Notes: generated by a model from the letters alone, not told the origin. DNA of 64,000 nucleotides from Yersinia thracica (GCF_902170565.1 NZ_CABHXX010000095.1:248001-312000); one strand, 5' to 3'; positions 10,808-20,080 are shown, numbered from the stretch's first letter. Translations and numbers: made by a program.

Positions 10808-11614
10808 ATGTTCTGGATTAATGGTGTTGAACAAAATTTGATTTCAGCTTCAGACCGCTCAGTGCAGTTTGGTGATGGCTGTTTTACTACCGCCAGAGTC
10901 TCCGATGGTCGTGTCGTGTGGCTGGATAAGCACATATTGCGTTTGCAACAGGCGGCTGAGCGGCTATTAATGCCCGTTGTAAATTGGAATGCATTGAGCA
11001 AGGAAATGGTTGAGGCAGCAAATCATACTGAAGACGGCGTACTGAAAGTGATTATCAGCCGGGGAAGCGGCGGTCGAGGCTACAGTGGCACGGCATGTCA
11101 GCATCCCACACGAATTATTTCTCTTGGTGATTGTCCGGTTCATTACCATAACTGGCGTGAACGAGGTATTGCTCTGGCACTCAGCCCGATATTGTTAGCC
11201 CGTAACCCATTGCTGGCCGGGGTTAAGCACTTGAATCGCCTGGAACAAGTCTTGATCCGCGCGCATCTTGACCAGACAACGGCGGATGAAGCGCTGGTGC
11301 TTGACACTGAAGGCATGCTGGTGGAATGCTGTGCGGCTAACTTATTCTGGCGCGAAGGGGATAAAATATTTACCCCAGACCTGTGCCAATCAGGTGTAAA
11401 TGGCATTATGCGCCAACGAATAATTACTTGTCTGGCCGCTCATGGTCGGCAAGTGGAGATTGTGGCACAACCGGTGAGTGTGTTGGCAGATGCAGATGAA
11501 GTTCTCGTGTGTAACGCGCTGATGCCGATATTACCGGTAAATCGCGCCGAAGAGTGGGTTTATCACTCACGTCAGTTGTTTGATTTCTTAAATCTTCATT
11601 GCTGCGAAATATAA
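10808..11614 (+). CDS. pabC: Aminodeoxychorismate lyase
   Basis: PLP-dependent fold-type IV enzyme that splits 4-amino-4-deoxychorismate into p-aminobenzoate and pyruvate for folate synthesis. The protein starts MFWINGVEQNLISASDRSVQFGDGCFTTARV; the PLP-binding Lys lies in AGVKHLNRLEQV (about residue 140), with ECCAANLFW and SGVNGIMRQ downstream. 268 residues is normal. It follows the fab terminator, and a 7-bp hairpin TTGTCTC-aataa-GAGACAA lies in the 180-base gap before it. mltG follows. Confidence 0.95.
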   Translation: MFWINGVEQNLISASDRSVQFGDGCFTTARVSDGRVVWLDKHILRLQQAAERLLMPVVNWNALSKEMVEAANHTEDGVLKVIISRGSGGRGYSGTACQHPTRIISLGDCPVHYHNWRERGIALALSPILLARNPLLAGVKHLNRLEQVLIRAHLDQTTADEALVLDTEGMLVECCAANLFWREGDKIFTPDLCQSGVNGIMRQRIITCLAAHGRQVEIVAQPVSVLADADEVLVCNALMPILPVNRAEEWVYHSRQLFDFLNLHCCEI

Positions 11615-11674
11615 GCTTTATGGGGATTTTGATTTTTGTACCAATGATACCTTTAATTTGAAGATGGCCGTCCG

Positions 11675-12700
11675 ATGAAAATAAAAAGCACCAGAGCATT
11701 AATCCTTTTTGTCGCTATCTGTTTGGGATTGCTGCTGTTGGGTTACCAAAGAGTACAACATTTCGCCGATCAGCCTTTGGCTATCCAACAAGAAACTTTC
11801 TTCAAACTTCCTGCTGGCACCGGGCGAGTGGCGCTAGAGAACTTGCTGCACCGTGATGGTCTGATTAAAAACACCCGCTGGTTCCCATGGCTGCTGCGCA
11901 GTGAGCCAGAGTTAGCCAAATTCAAGGCGGGGACTTATCGTTTTACCCCCGGAATGACGGTGCGCGGCATGCTAGAACTGCTCGCCAGCGGCAAAGAAGC
12001 GCAATTTACCGTGCGCTTTATTGAAGGTAAGCGGCTGCGTGATTGGATGGATGAATTACAACAGTCAAAATATATAAAGCATGTATTGGATGGAAAGAGT
12101 GATGCTGAAATCGCGCTATTGCTGGGGTTGAAAGACAGTGAACACCCAGAAGGCTGGCTCTACCCGGATACCTATTCCTATACCGCTGGCACCACTGATT
12201 TGGCATTACTCAAACGTGCCCATGTGAAAATGGAAAAAACAGTCGATGAAATCTGGCAAGGACGCGATAAATCATTGCCTTACAAAACCCCAGGCGACTT
12301 AGTCACTATGGCGTCCATCATCGAGAAAGAAACGGCAGTCAATGAAGAACGAACCAAAGTGGCGTCGGTGTTTATCAACCGTTTACGCATTGGTATGCGC
12401 CTGCAAACGGACCCAACCGTCATCTATGGCATGGGGAATAACTATAATGGCAACATTAGTCGTAAAGACTTAGATACCCCAACGCCTTATAATACCTATG
12501 TGATATCCGGCTTGCCGCCGACGCCAATTGCAATGCCGGGGTTGGCATCGCTCGCGGCTGCCGCTCATCCGGCTAAAACTGCTTATCTCTATTTTGTGGC
12601 AGACGGCAAGGGCGGCCATACTTTTACCACCAATTTAGCCAGCCATAACCAAGCGGTGCGGGTTTATCGTCAATCGCTAAAGGATAAAAATGAACAGTAA
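11675..12700 (+). CDS. mltG: Endolytic peptidoglycan transglycosylase MltG
   Basis: Inner-membrane lytic transglycosylase thought to terminate nascent glycan strands. A single N-terminal membrane segment (about residues 8-25) is followed by a LysM-like part and the YceG catalytic domain with the Glu in [10 protein letters not shown] and the conserved [10 protein letters not shown] and [12 protein letters not shown] motifs. 341 residues. Its 3' end overlaps the tmk start by 11 bases, so the pair is translationally coupled. Confidence 0.95.
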   Translation: MKIKSTRALILFVAICLGLLLLGYQRVQHFADQPLAIQQETFFKLPAGTGRVALENLLHRDGLIKNTRWFPWLLRSEPELAKFKAGTYRFTPGMTVRGMLELLASGKEAQFTVRFIEGKRLRDWMDELQQSKYIKHVLDGKSDAEIALLLGLKDSEHPEGWLYPDTYSYTAGTTDLALLKRAHVKMEKTVDEIWQGRDKSLPYKTPGDLVTMASIIEKETAVNEERTKVASVFINRLRIGMRLQTDPTVIYGMGNNYNGNISRKDLDTPTPYNTYVISGLPPTPIAMPGLASLAAAAHPAKTAYLYFVADGKGGHTFTTNLASHNQAVRVYRQSLKDKNEQ

Positions 12701-13328
12701 ATTTATCGTTATTGAGGGGCTTGAAGGGGCAGGGAAAACCACCGCCAGAGACACCGTGGTGGCCACGCTGCATGCCCAAGGGATTAACGATATTGTCTTC
12801 ACCCGGGAGCCGGGTGGAACGCCGCTGGCAGAAAAACTGCGCGACCTGATTAAGCAAGGCATTGACGGCGAAGTTCTGACAGATAAAGCCGAAGTGCTGA
12901 TGCTGTATGCTGCCCGAGTGCAATTGGTTGAAAATGTGATTAAACCTGCGCTGGCGCGCGGCAGTTGGGTGGTGGGCGATCGCCATGATTTGTCATCGCA
13001 AGCTTATCAAGGCGGTGGACGCGGGATTGATAGCAACCTCATGGCATCTCTGCGTGACACCGTATTAGGTGAATTTCGCCCAGACCTGACACTGTATCTC
13101 GATTTGCCGCCGGTGCTTGGACTGGCGCGCGCGCGGGCTCGTGGTGAATTAGATAGGATTGAACAAGAGTCATTGGCCTTTTTTGAACGCACCCGCGCAC
13201 GCTATCTTGAATTGGCCGCAGCAGATTCCAGCATCAAAACTATTGATGCATCTCAACCACTTGAGCAAGTCAGTGAATCTATTAGCCGGGTACTGAAACA
13301 ATGGCTGACCCGCCGAGAAACCGCGTAA
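12690..13328 (+). CDS. tmk: Thymidylate kinase
   Basis: Phosphorylates dTMP to dTDP. The P-loop [11 protein letters not shown] lies near residue 10, followed by the DRX-type motif [17 protein letters not shown] and the LID-region arginines in [11 protein letters not shown]. 212 residues, typical. It overlaps mltG by 11 bases upstream and shares one base with holB downstream (TAATG). Confidence 0.96.
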   Translation: MNSKFIVIEGLEGAGKTTARDTVVATLHAQGINDIVFTREPGGTPLAEKLRDLIKQGIDGEVLTDKAEVLMLYAARVQLVENVIKPALARGSWVVGDRHDLSSQAYQGGGRGIDSNLMASLRDTVLGEFRPDLTLYLDLPPVLGLARARARGELDRIEQESLAFFERTRARYLELAAADSSIKTIDASQPLEQVSESISRVLKQWLTRRETA

Positions 13329-14329
13329 TGAAATGGTATCCATGGCTTACCGCGCCTTACCGTCAGTGGGTAGGGCAGCAGACTGCCGGGCGTGGTCATC
13401 ATGCATTATTACTGCATTCTTTGCCCGGAAATGGCGAGGAAGCGCTGATTTATGGTATCAGCCGTTGGTTAATGTGCCAGCAGCGGCAAGGCGAGAAAAG
13501 CTGTGGCGAATGCCATAGTTGCCGCTTGATGTTGGCGGGTAACCACCCAGACTGGTACGTGCTGGCACCGGAGAAAGGTAAAAACAGCATCGGTGTAGAG
13601 TTGGTGCGCCAACAGATTGAAAAACTCTATTCTCATGCTCAGCAGGGCGGGGCAAAAGTGGTGTGGTTACCCCATGCCGAGTCGCTGACTGATGCGGCGG
13701 CCAATGCGCTACTCAAAACGCTGGAAGAGCCGCCAGAGAAAACCTATTTTCTGCTCGATTGCCATCAACCCGCCAGTTTATTAGCAACATTACGCAGCCG
13801 CTGCTTTTACTGGCATCTGGCCTGCCCGGATACCGCGCTCAGCTTGCAATGGCTGCAACGGCAAATTCCGGCAGAACCAATTTCGATGCTGTCGGCACTT
13901 AAATTAAGCGAGGGTGCGCCGTTGGCGGCTGAGCGCTTGCTCCAACCCGAACTCTGGGCCATCAGAACGGCCTTGTGTAGCGCGCTGAGCGGCGCCCTGA
14001 ACAGTTCGGATTTACTGTCGCTATTACCGCAGCTTAATCATGAAGATGCCCCAGCGCGCCTGCAATGGCTCTCTTCATTGGTGCTGGATGCTTTGAAGTG
14101 GCAGCAAGGTGCGGGTGAGTTTGCGGTTAATCAGGACCAATTGCCGTTGGTGCAGCAATTGGCACAGATGGTCACGACACCTATATTACTTCATTCAGCC
14201 AAGGCGCTGGGCCATTGCCGGCATCAATTGTTATCCGTGGTCGGTGTCAATCGTGAGTTATTACTCACCGAGCTTTTGCTTAACTGGGAAAGCGCCCTGA
14301 CCACGGGGTCTTACTCCACATCACTTTAA
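13328..14329 (+). CDS. holB: DNA polymerase III subunit delta'
   Basis: Clamp-loader subunit of the replicative polymerase. It has the AAA+ fold with the four-Cys zinc module CGECHSC preceded by MCQQ (about residues 50-66), the sensor-like LLKTLEEPPE and LRSRC motifs, and a helical C-terminal collar domain. ATG at 13328 gives [16 protein letters not shown], matching the E. coli start MRWYPWL; an in-frame ATG at 13301 lies inside tmk and is not used. 333 residues. The start overlaps the tmk stop. Confidence 0.95.
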   Translation: MKWYPWLTAPYRQWVGQQTAGRGHHALLLHSLPGNGEEALIYGISRWLMCQQRQGEKSCGECHSCRLMLAGNHPDWYVLAPEKGKNSIGVELVRQQIEKLYSHAQQGGAKVVWLPHAESLTDAAANALLKTLEEPPEKTYFLLDCHQPASLLATLRSRCFYWHLACPDTALSLQWLQRQIPAEPISMLSALKLSEGAPLAAERLLQPELWAIRTALCSALSGALNSSDLLSLLPQLNHEDAPARLQWLSSLVLDALKWQQGAGEFAVNQDQLPLVQQLAQMVTTPILLHSAKALGHCRHQLLSVVGVNRELLLTELLLNWESALTTGSYSTSL

Positions 14330-14340
14330 TTGAGTTTAAT

Positions 14341-15141
14341 ATGTTGTTAATAGATTCTCACTGTCATCTTGATAGCCTTGATTACCAGACGCTACACAGC
14401 AGCGTCGATGATGTATTAGCCAAAGCGAAGGCACGGGATGTGGGTTTTGTGCTCGCCGTAGCCACCACATTACCGGGCTTCTCAGCCATGACTGCACTTA
14501 TCGGTGAGAGAGAAAACGTGGCGTTTTCATGTGGCGTTCATCCACTGAATCTCGATGGCGGCTATGATTTTCAGCAGCTTGAGAGTTTGGCCGTGGCAGA
14601 TAATGTGGTGGCAATGGGGGAAACTGGGCTGGATTACTTCTATCAGCAAGACAATATCCCACTGCAACAAGCTTCGTTTCGTGAACACATTCGGATTGGG
14701 CGCAAGTTAAATAAACCCGTGATTGTGCATACCCGCGATGCGCGCGAAGACACGCTCGCCATCTTGCGTGAAGAACAGGCGCAAGAGTGTGGTGGGGTTT
14801 TACACTGCTTTACAGAAGATAAAGCGACCGCAGCGACCTTATTGGACCTCGGTTTTTATATCTCTTTCTCGGGTATTCTCACTTTCCGCAATGCGGAGCA
14901 ACTACGTGATGTTGCGCGCTATGTGCCGTTAGACCGGTTGCTGGTCGAAACCGATTCGCCGTATTTGGCACCGGTTCCGCATCGTGGTAAAGAGAACCAA
15001 CCTGCCTATGTCCGTGATGTTGCAGAGTATATGGCAGTTCTCAAAGGCGTCAGTCTTGAATCCTTGGCTCAAGCCACCACGGATAACTTCTGCCGGTTAT
15101 TTCATCTGGACTCGTCAATACTCCCCAGCAAAATGCGCTAA
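14341..15141 (+). CDS. ycfH: TatD-family metal-dependent hydrolase YcfH
   Basis: TIM-barrel metal hydrolase of the TatD family, likely a DNase or phosphoesterase; the physiological substrate of YcfH is not established. Metal ligands are visible: DSHCHLD at the N-terminus, GETGLDYFY, PVIVHTRDA, LHCFTE and the final VETDSPYLAP. 266 residues. Last gene of the pabC-mltG-tmk-holB-ycfH run, 11 bases after holB. A hairpin CTCACCC-gatttatt-GGGTGAG follows at about 15200-15221. Confidence 0.93.
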   Translation: MLLIDSHCHLDSLDYQTLHSSVDDVLAKAKARDVGFVLAVATTLPGFSAMTALIGERENVAFSCGVHPLNLDGGYDFQQLESLAVADNVVAMGETGLDYFYQQDNIPLQQASFREHIRIGRKLNKPVIVHTRDAREDTLAILREEQAQECGGVLHCFTEDKATAATLLDLGFYISFSGILTFRNAEQLRDVARYVPLDRLLVETDSPYLAPVPHRGKENQPAYVRDVAEYMAVLKGVSLESLAQATTDNFCRLFHLDSSILPSKMR

Positions 15142-15231
15142 TTTCCTTAATAATACTTTTTTTTAAGCTCGTAATTAATCCCCGAAACGAGTAATGTTCT
15201 CACCCGATTTATTGGGTGAGGGCAGCGACTA

Positions 15232-15260
15232 TTGACACTTTTTTACAAAAAATGCGCTAT
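15232..15260 (+). promoter_or_regulatory. Candidate ptsG promoter
   Basis: TTGACA at 15232-15237 and CGCTAT at 15255-15260 are spaced by 17 bases. This gives a ptsG leader of about 190 nt. In E. coli ptsG is under Mlc repression and CRP activation; I did not find a convincing Mlc site by eye. A short hairpin GGGTG-ctttaga-CACCC at about 15352-15367 lies inside the leader. Confidence 0.55.
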
Positions 15261-15434
15261 CTGAAGCAAATTAAGCGCTTTCTTGAAAGAAACGTGACTG
15301 CCATCAAACATTAAGCAGGCTATTTATTTTACTCTTCGTAAAAATTAAAGGGGTGCTTTAGACACCCTGATTCGCAAAGGCTTACTCCCCCCTTTGTAAT
15401 GCCAATAAACGCGAGAAAAAGCAGTAAAAGCACT

Positions 15435-15447
15435 ATTACTCAGGAGC
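15435..15447 (+). promoter_or_regulatory. Candidate SgrS-type sRNA pairing site over the ptsG ribosome-binding site
   Basis: ATTACTCAGGAGC just upstream of the ptsG ATG keeps the ACTCAGGAGC core that SgrS pairs with in E. coli ptsG mRNA to block translation during sugar-phosphate stress. The core also contains the ribosome-binding site, so its conservation alone is weak evidence. No SgrS gene is seen in the window. Confidence 0.45.
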
Positions 15448-15457
15448 TCACTCAACT

Positions 15458-16891
15458 ATGTTTAAGAACGCATTTGCAAACCTGCAAAAGGTCGGTAAAT
15501 CGCTAATGCTACCGGTGTCCGTGTTACCCATTGCAGGTATTCTGCTGGGTGTCGGGTCCGCGAATTTTAGCTGGCTACCATCGGTAGTCTCTCACGTAAT
15601 GGCAGAAGCGGGCGGTTCCGTTTTTGCTAACATGGCATTGATTTTTGCTATTGGCGTTGCACTCGGCTTTACCAATAACGACGGTGTATCCGCGTTGGCG
15701 GCAGTTGTTGCATACGGCATCATGGTGAAAACCATGGCGGTGGTAGCACCATTGGTCTTGCATCTGCCGGCAGAAGAAATTGCTGCCAAGCATTTAGCGG
15801 ATACTGGGGTACTGGGCGGGATCATTGCAGGTTCAATAGCGGCCTACATGTTTAACCGCTTCTATCGTATTCAGTTACCTGAATATCTGGGCTTCTTCGC
15901 GGGCAAACGCTTCGTTCCGATTATCTCTGGTTTCACAGCGATCTTCGTGGGCGTGATTTTGTCCTTCGTATGGCCGCCAATCGGTACTGCTATCCAGACT
16001 TTCTCTCAGTGGGCAGCATATCAGAACTCCGTAGTCGCTTTTGGTATCTACGGCGTAGTAGAACGTGCATTGGTTCCATTCGGTTTACACCACATCTGGA
16101 ACGTACCATTCCAAATGCAAATTGGTGAATACACCAACGCAGCGGGCCAGGTATTCCACGGTGACATTCCACGTTACATGGCTGGTGACCCAACTGCGGG
16201 TAAACTGTCTGGTGGCTTCCTGTTCAAAATGTATGGTCTACCCGCCGCAGCCATTGCCATTTGGCATTCTGCTAAGCCGGAAAACCGGGCGAAAGTGGGC
16301 GGGATCATGATCTCCGCAGCACTGACCTCATTCCTGACCGGTATCACCGAGCCAATCGAATTCTCCTTCATGTTCGTGGCGCCAATTTTGTATGTTATCC
16401 ATGCAATTCTGGCCGGTCTGGCTTTCCCAATCTGTATCCTGCTTGGGATGCGCGATGGTACCAGCTTCTCCCACGGTCTGATTGACTTCATTGTACTGAG
16501 TGGCAACAGCAGCCGTATCTGGTTGTTCCCGCTGGTGGGTATCTGCTACGGTCTGGTGTACTACACCATCTTCCGAGTGCTGATCGCTAAACTGAATTTG
16601 AAAACTCCGGGTCGTGAAGACACGACGACAGAGCAAACTGTACAGGGTGGCACTGAAATGTCAGCAGCATTGGTGGAAGCCTTTGGTGGTAAAGAAAACA
16701 TCACTAACTTGGATGCATGTATCACTCGTTTGCGTGTCAGCGTTGCGGATATTTCCAAAGTTGACCAAGCGGGTCTGAAGAAATTGGGTGCTGCGGGCGT
16801 AGTGGTTGCAGGCTCAGGTGTTCAGGCTATCTTCGGGACGAAATCTGATAACCTGAAAACTGATATGGACGAATACATTCGTAACCATTAA
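15458..16891 (+). CDS. ptsG: PTS glucose-specific EIICB component
   Basis: Inner-membrane glucose transporter that phosphorylates the sugar during uptake, receiving phosphate from EIIA-Glc. The N-terminal EIIC part (about residues 1-370) has ten or so membrane segments and the [11 protein letters not shown] motif; the C-terminal EIIB domain has the phosphorylated Cys in ACITRLRV (about residue 422). [24 protein letters not shown] is the family start. 477 residues, no truncation. It stands alone between its promoter and a perfect terminator. Confidence 0.97.
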   Translation: MFKNAFANLQKVGKSLMLPVSVLPIAGILLGVGSANFSWLPSVVSHVMAEAGGSVFANMALIFAIGVALGFTNNDGVSALAAVVAYGIMVKTMAVVAPLVLHLPAEEIAAKHLADTGVLGGIIAGSIAAYMFNRFYRIQLPEYLGFFAGKRFVPIISGFTAIFVGVILSFVWPPIGTAIQTFSQWAAYQNSVVAFGIYGVVERALVPFGLHHIWNVPFQMQIGEYTNAAGQVFHGDIPRYMAGDPTAGKLSGGFLFKMYGLPAAAIAIWHSAKPENRAKVGGIMISAALTSFLTGITEPIEFSFMFVAPILYVIHAILAGLAFPICILLGMRDGTSFSHGLIDFIVLSGNSSRIWLFPLVGICYGLVYYTIFRVLIAKLNLKTPGREDTTTEQTVQGGTEMSAALVEAFGGKENITNLDACITRLRVSVADISKVDQAGLKKLGAAGVVVAGSGVQAIFGTKSDNLKTDMDEYIRNH

Positions 16892-16910
16892 TTCAGGTCT
16901 GGGGAGTACA

Positions 16911-16938
16911 AAAGGGAGGCGAAAGCCTCCCTTTTTTT
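16911..16938 (+). terminator. ptsG terminator
   Basis: Perfect 10-bp stem AAAGGGAGGC / GCCTCCCTTT with a GAAA loop and a T run. Its right half is repeated exactly at 20081-20099. Confidence 0.95.
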
Positions 16939-16942
16939 GTGT
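16924..16942 (+). repeat. 19-bp direct repeat, left copy (possible attachment site)
   Basis: AGCCTCCCTTTTTTTGTGT, the right arm of the ptsG terminator, is found again without mismatch at 20081-20099. The two copies bracket 3.1 kb of phage and toxin-antitoxin remnants, the arrangement expected of an integrated element that used the terminator as its attachment site. Confidence 0.75.
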
Positions 16943-16992
16943 ATTTTACGTTGATTTTATTGAATTATTTATTTTCACTGTCCACATTGTGA

Positions 16993-17508
16993 CCTCCACT
17001 CAAAGATTGACCACCTTCAGATACAAAATTATTGGCGCACCGAGGCTGGATACGCTGCCAGTGGCAAACCAGAATGCCATTTTTGCCCGCGAATTGAAGG
17101 CGTTTGCTTATATCAGTGCCAACGGCGGCAAAACCATTGCGGAGGCCAAACTTTACCGCAAGAACTTTCTTCAGCGCGAAGTGATGGTGATTTACCCCCG
17201 ACTGGCTGGCCTATGACAGCGAGGCAAAAGCAACGTTGTGGTGCTGGCACCGGCTTATGCGTTGGGGTTCCCGCACCGGCGAGGAAGAGGTGTTTATTTT
17301 CGAAAGTTATACCCGCACTGCGCAGATCCTGATGGATACCATTGCGGAAGCCCATTTCTATTATATTGACAAGCCGTTAACGCCGTCACTGGCGAAAGAT
17401 GTTATCGACAGCATCAACCGCAAATTGTCGGCCTATGTTACCGCACCTCCGGCAGCAGAGGGGCTGGTAGTGATATCACTGGGTAAAAAATTATTTTATT
17501 ACAGATAG
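16993..17508 (+). pseudogene. Phage P2-type tail sheath (FI) remnant
   Basis: Two reading frames carry pieces of a contractile-tail sheath protein. The first has the LDT...ELKAFAYISANGGKTIAEA and YRKNFLQRE segments; the second continues [16 protein letters not shown], then [30 protein letters not shown] and [14 protein letters not shown]. These correspond to consecutive parts of P2 gpFI, with a frameshift near 17190 and sequence missing between the blocks and near the C-terminus. No intact start. Non-functional. Confidence 0.75.
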
Positions 17509-17544
17509 ATAGTGAAAGGCACTTAGTCGTCAGATCCATGATGA

Positions 17545-17675
17545 CTACCTCTTTGGTAGGGGGACTAATCACCACCAAGAGACGCTAACCTCAGAGGGTG
17601 GTGAACTGGGCGGGGTTAGCGTAACCGGCTACCAAAGAACCCGGCGCATCTTGCGATGCCCCCACCCAGTTCACC
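17545..17675. ncRNA. Candidate structured RNA in the phage remnant
   Basis: Dense nested complementarity: an 11-bp perfect pair GGTGAACTGGG (17600-17610) / CCCAGTTCACC (17665-17675) extended by GGGG/CCCC; an inner hairpin GCATC-ttgc-GATGC (17646-17659); CCGG/CCGG (17625-17628, 17641-17644); an upstream hairpin CTACC-tcttt-GGTAG (17545-17559); and two alternative long-range pairs, TCTTTGGTAG/CTACCAAAGA (17550-17559, 17629-17638) and GCTAACC/GGTTAGC (17584-17590, 17614-17620). No open frame fits. A phage antisense RNA of the C4 type is one possibility, unverified. Confidence 0.45.
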
Positions 17676-18611
17676 GTTTCTTACATATTACCGGTGTCAC
17701 TGTGCCCGCACATAATAGCCGTGTCTACGGTTGTGCGCTTTGGTAAATTCCGGGACGCTAATCCCGACAGCGGATTTTGCCGCTGCGGCGTGACTATAGC
17801 CCAGCGAAGTTCTGCCATGCAATCAGCCAACATCGCCTGTTAAAAGTAGGGATTTAGTTAGCCACTTAATGACAAATTTGTGCCAGTTCTTTATCGCTCA
17901 GATCGGTCAACTTCATGACTTTAGTGCGGTCATAACCATCTGACCGTCGAATTAATAAGCGTTTCTTAGTCGGCGGTGTTTAGGTGGTCACCTTGATATT
18001 TCCGTCTCCATAGGTGTAATAGCTCGCATTTGAAATCCCTTGGACTTGTATTTATTCTGTTTTTTTGGCTCACAATAAATGCAAATGAAACTCGTCATAT
18101 CGGCAACCCCGCCGGGGTCTACCACCAACAGGGAGAAATGAGAGTGAAAAAGTGAGGGTAACTGAGCAGCATGAAAAATCATCGGTACTTTTATTGAAAA
18201 TAACATGGGCGGTTAACTGGCGATATTTCCCTCAAAAACGGAGTATTAATCACAAATATACTCTTTTCGATTGCAATCAATCATCTGCCTTTGCCATTGT
18301 AGCTTGCATTTTAGACAGGATGGCTTGCGCCTCTTGCCCTGCGCTTTTACTTGTTTTCTGATGGGAGGATGACCAGGAGAAGCAGCAGGAACACTTATAT
18401 TACACTTCAGTCATATTACTTAGTGTATCGCACAGGTTGCTCAGGTTCCTGCTTACAATTCCGCACAGGTATACTTTTTGATGGCAGCAGCTGGACGTTA
18501 AGTCAGGTGCCTGATGATTGAGGGATAAATTTGCGCCCTTGATTTTTGGCAGTCGAGGCGTAACCTATTAATTATAAAAAAGTTTACTTTTTTTGATGAG
18601 TACTTAATTAA
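17676..18611. other. Degenerate accessory DNA without an intact gene
   Basis: Low-coding stretch of 0.9 kb. A short minus-strand frame at 17866-17979 without a start codon ends in LTDLSDKELAQICH and looks like the tail of a lost gene. A 6-bp inverted repeat TACACT/AGTGTA lies near 18402-18427. The remainder shows nothing I can identify. Confidence 0.5.
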
Positions 18612-19142
18612 ATGGCTATTATACTAAATATATTTGACGATGGTTATATATTCCAAGACAACTTTTACAACAAACACTCAGAACAACCGACATTCACAAA
18701 TCGGCTTAATATTTCGGCTCATGGGACAAGGGATGGCGGTATCATTATTAATGGCAACCGATTCAATGCACACCAACTTTTGAGTTTTCTCAGGCAACGC
18801 GTTGTAAATATAAGCCAATATAACTACATAAGGCTAGCTTGTTGCTTCTCAGCTCATGGTGGAGAAAACTCTCTTGCATTTCTCTTATCTCAAATTATTC
18901 CATTTGCCTATATCAAGGGGTATATGGGTGGAGTTGATACTTTATGTCAACCAGACATTATTAACAGAGAGCTACACCAATATGGAATACATCAAGCGAG
19001 CATTTTTCTAACAAACGCTATGCTGATGGGGTCGTTTGTAGAAAAAAATCATCCCGAATTTCACTCGATAGTGTTCTTTAATGGATCATATAAGCATGAA
19101 AAAATATTTAATCTTTACGGGGAGGAAATTATTCATGAGTAA
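18612..19142 (+). CDS. Orphan protein with caspase-like (clan CD) His-Gly / Cys pattern
   Basis: 176-residue protein of unknown function, low in GC compared with its neighbours. It carries ISAHGTRDGG (His37-Gly38) and, 39 residues later, RLACCFSAHGG (Cys77/Cys78), each after a hydrophobic strand. This spacing resembles the catalytic dyad of caspase-fold peptidases such as C80 or CHAT domains, but that is inference from pattern alone. No signal peptide and only a weak ribosome-binding site (GATGAG) upstream. A small effector or toxin is possible; it could also be the surviving piece of a larger protein. Confidence 0.5.
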   Translation: MAIILNIFDDGYIFQDNFYNKHSEQPTFTNRLNISAHGTRDGGIIINGNRFNAHQLLSFLRQRVVNISQYNYIRLACCFSAHGGENSLAFLLSQIIPFAYIKGYMGGVDTLCQPDIINRELHQYGIHQASIFLTNAMLMGSFVEKNHPEFHSIVFFNGSYKHEKIFNLYGEEIIHE

Positions 19143-19262
19143 GTGTAATGGTTTGCATTTGAAAACATTAGCCCCCAGTACCCTATTCAGCCAATGAGCA
19201 TTATTTGATTTTGTAGCTCAGGTGAGCCACAATGGATTCTCCAACTAAAAGGAGGTTTTACT

Positions 19263-19544
19263 ATGGCCGCAAATGCTTTTGTTCGTGCTCGTATAGACGA
19301 AACCCTAAAAAATGAAGCCGCTGCTGTGCTTGCTGGCATGGGTTTAACCGTATCCGATCTGGTGCGGATAACCTTGACCAAAGTTGCCCGAGAAAAAGCG
19401 CTTCCGTTTGATTTGCGTATTCCTAACGAACTTACCGCTAAAACTATTGCCAACAGCGAGAAAGGTGTCGATGTCCATAAAGCAAAGGATGCTGATGATT
19501 TGCTTCGCTTCGAAAGGACAGGAAGCCATTCTGATCTATTCTAA
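19263..19544 (+). pseudogene. DinJ antitoxin fused in frame to the tail of a YafQ toxin (deletion remnant)
   Basis: The first 78 or so residues are a DinJ/RelB antitoxin: MAANAFVRARIDETLKNEAA, then GMGLTVSDLVRITLTKVA and the GVDVHKAKDADDL end. Instead of the usual short DinJ C-terminus the frame continues LLRFERTGSHSDLF and stops; that is the C-terminal motif of YafQ (E. coli has LLRFERTGTHAALFG). The body of the toxin gene is missing, so an internal deletion has joined antitoxin start to toxin end. A strong AAGGAGG site precedes the ATG, so the fusion may still be made. Confidence 0.75.
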
Positions 19545-20064
19545 AATTCCAGACTATCCGCATCATAATGATAGAGCGCTATCCATCCTGTCTGACTGGC
19601 GAGTTGATGGTTCATCCGCGCCGCCTTGGTATTACTAAGATCGAATAAATTTTCGCTGGCGAGGAGATATTGTGGATCGGTTTGCAGGGTGACTGCTGCT
19701 GTGTTGCTGACTTTAAAAATAATACGAATCAGTTGGGTACGACCACTGCCTTCCTGCATTTTCGGCTTAAGACTTGATGCAGTGCGCATCAGTAGCGCAA
19801 ATCATAGGGTGGCGGGCTAAATTTGATGTCCATAATAGCCAGCTCGGAAAAATCTTTTTCCATCTCAATAAATTGGTCGTCATTAGTAATGCCGAATTTA
19901 TTGATTAACCCCTGGCTGTTCAGATAGGTATAAGGATCTGGGCCGTCACCGTATTTATCGCTGTCTTTTTTTGTGATACCGGGCAATGGACGGGCGGGGT
20001 AATCCATCACGATAACGTGCAGGGTATAGCGGTATTCGAAAGCGGTGCGGCCGGATAATATCAT
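19541..20064 (-). pseudogene. Fic-family protein, frameshifted remnant
   Basis: Minus-strand pieces of a Fic/Doc adenylyltransferase. The upstream piece (20064-19789) has DKYGDGPDPYTYL, LINKFGITNDDQF and a PPPYDLRY end, typical of Fic N-terminal regions. The downstream piece (19789-19541), in another frame, has MQEGSGRTQLIR, a degraded version of the HPFxEGNGRT active-site loop. The middle of the domain and the catalytic His are lost. It runs convergent with the dinJ-yafQ remnant. Confidence 0.65.
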
Positions 20065-20080
20065 CAGGCCGGTGAGTATC

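Larger units (their letters stand above)
16943..20080. mobile_element. Decayed integrated element (P2-like prophage remnant) between direct repeats
   Basis: Segment between two exact 19-bp repeats. It contains a broken P2-type tail sheath gene, a structured non-coding stretch, scraps of open frame, an orphan protease-like gene and toxin-antitoxin remnants. No integrase or capsid gene survives, so the phage origin rests on the sheath fragment and the repeats. Confidence 0.6.

Noticed and set aside
15200-15221. CTCACCC/GGGTGAG hairpin after ycfH as a terminator
   Set aside because: No T run follows; the structure is real but a terminator role is not supported.
17988-18206. 72-codon minus-strand frame in the phage remnant
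   Set aside because: No ribosome-binding site, no similarity I recognise, and surrounded by broken genes; treated as non-coding remnant.
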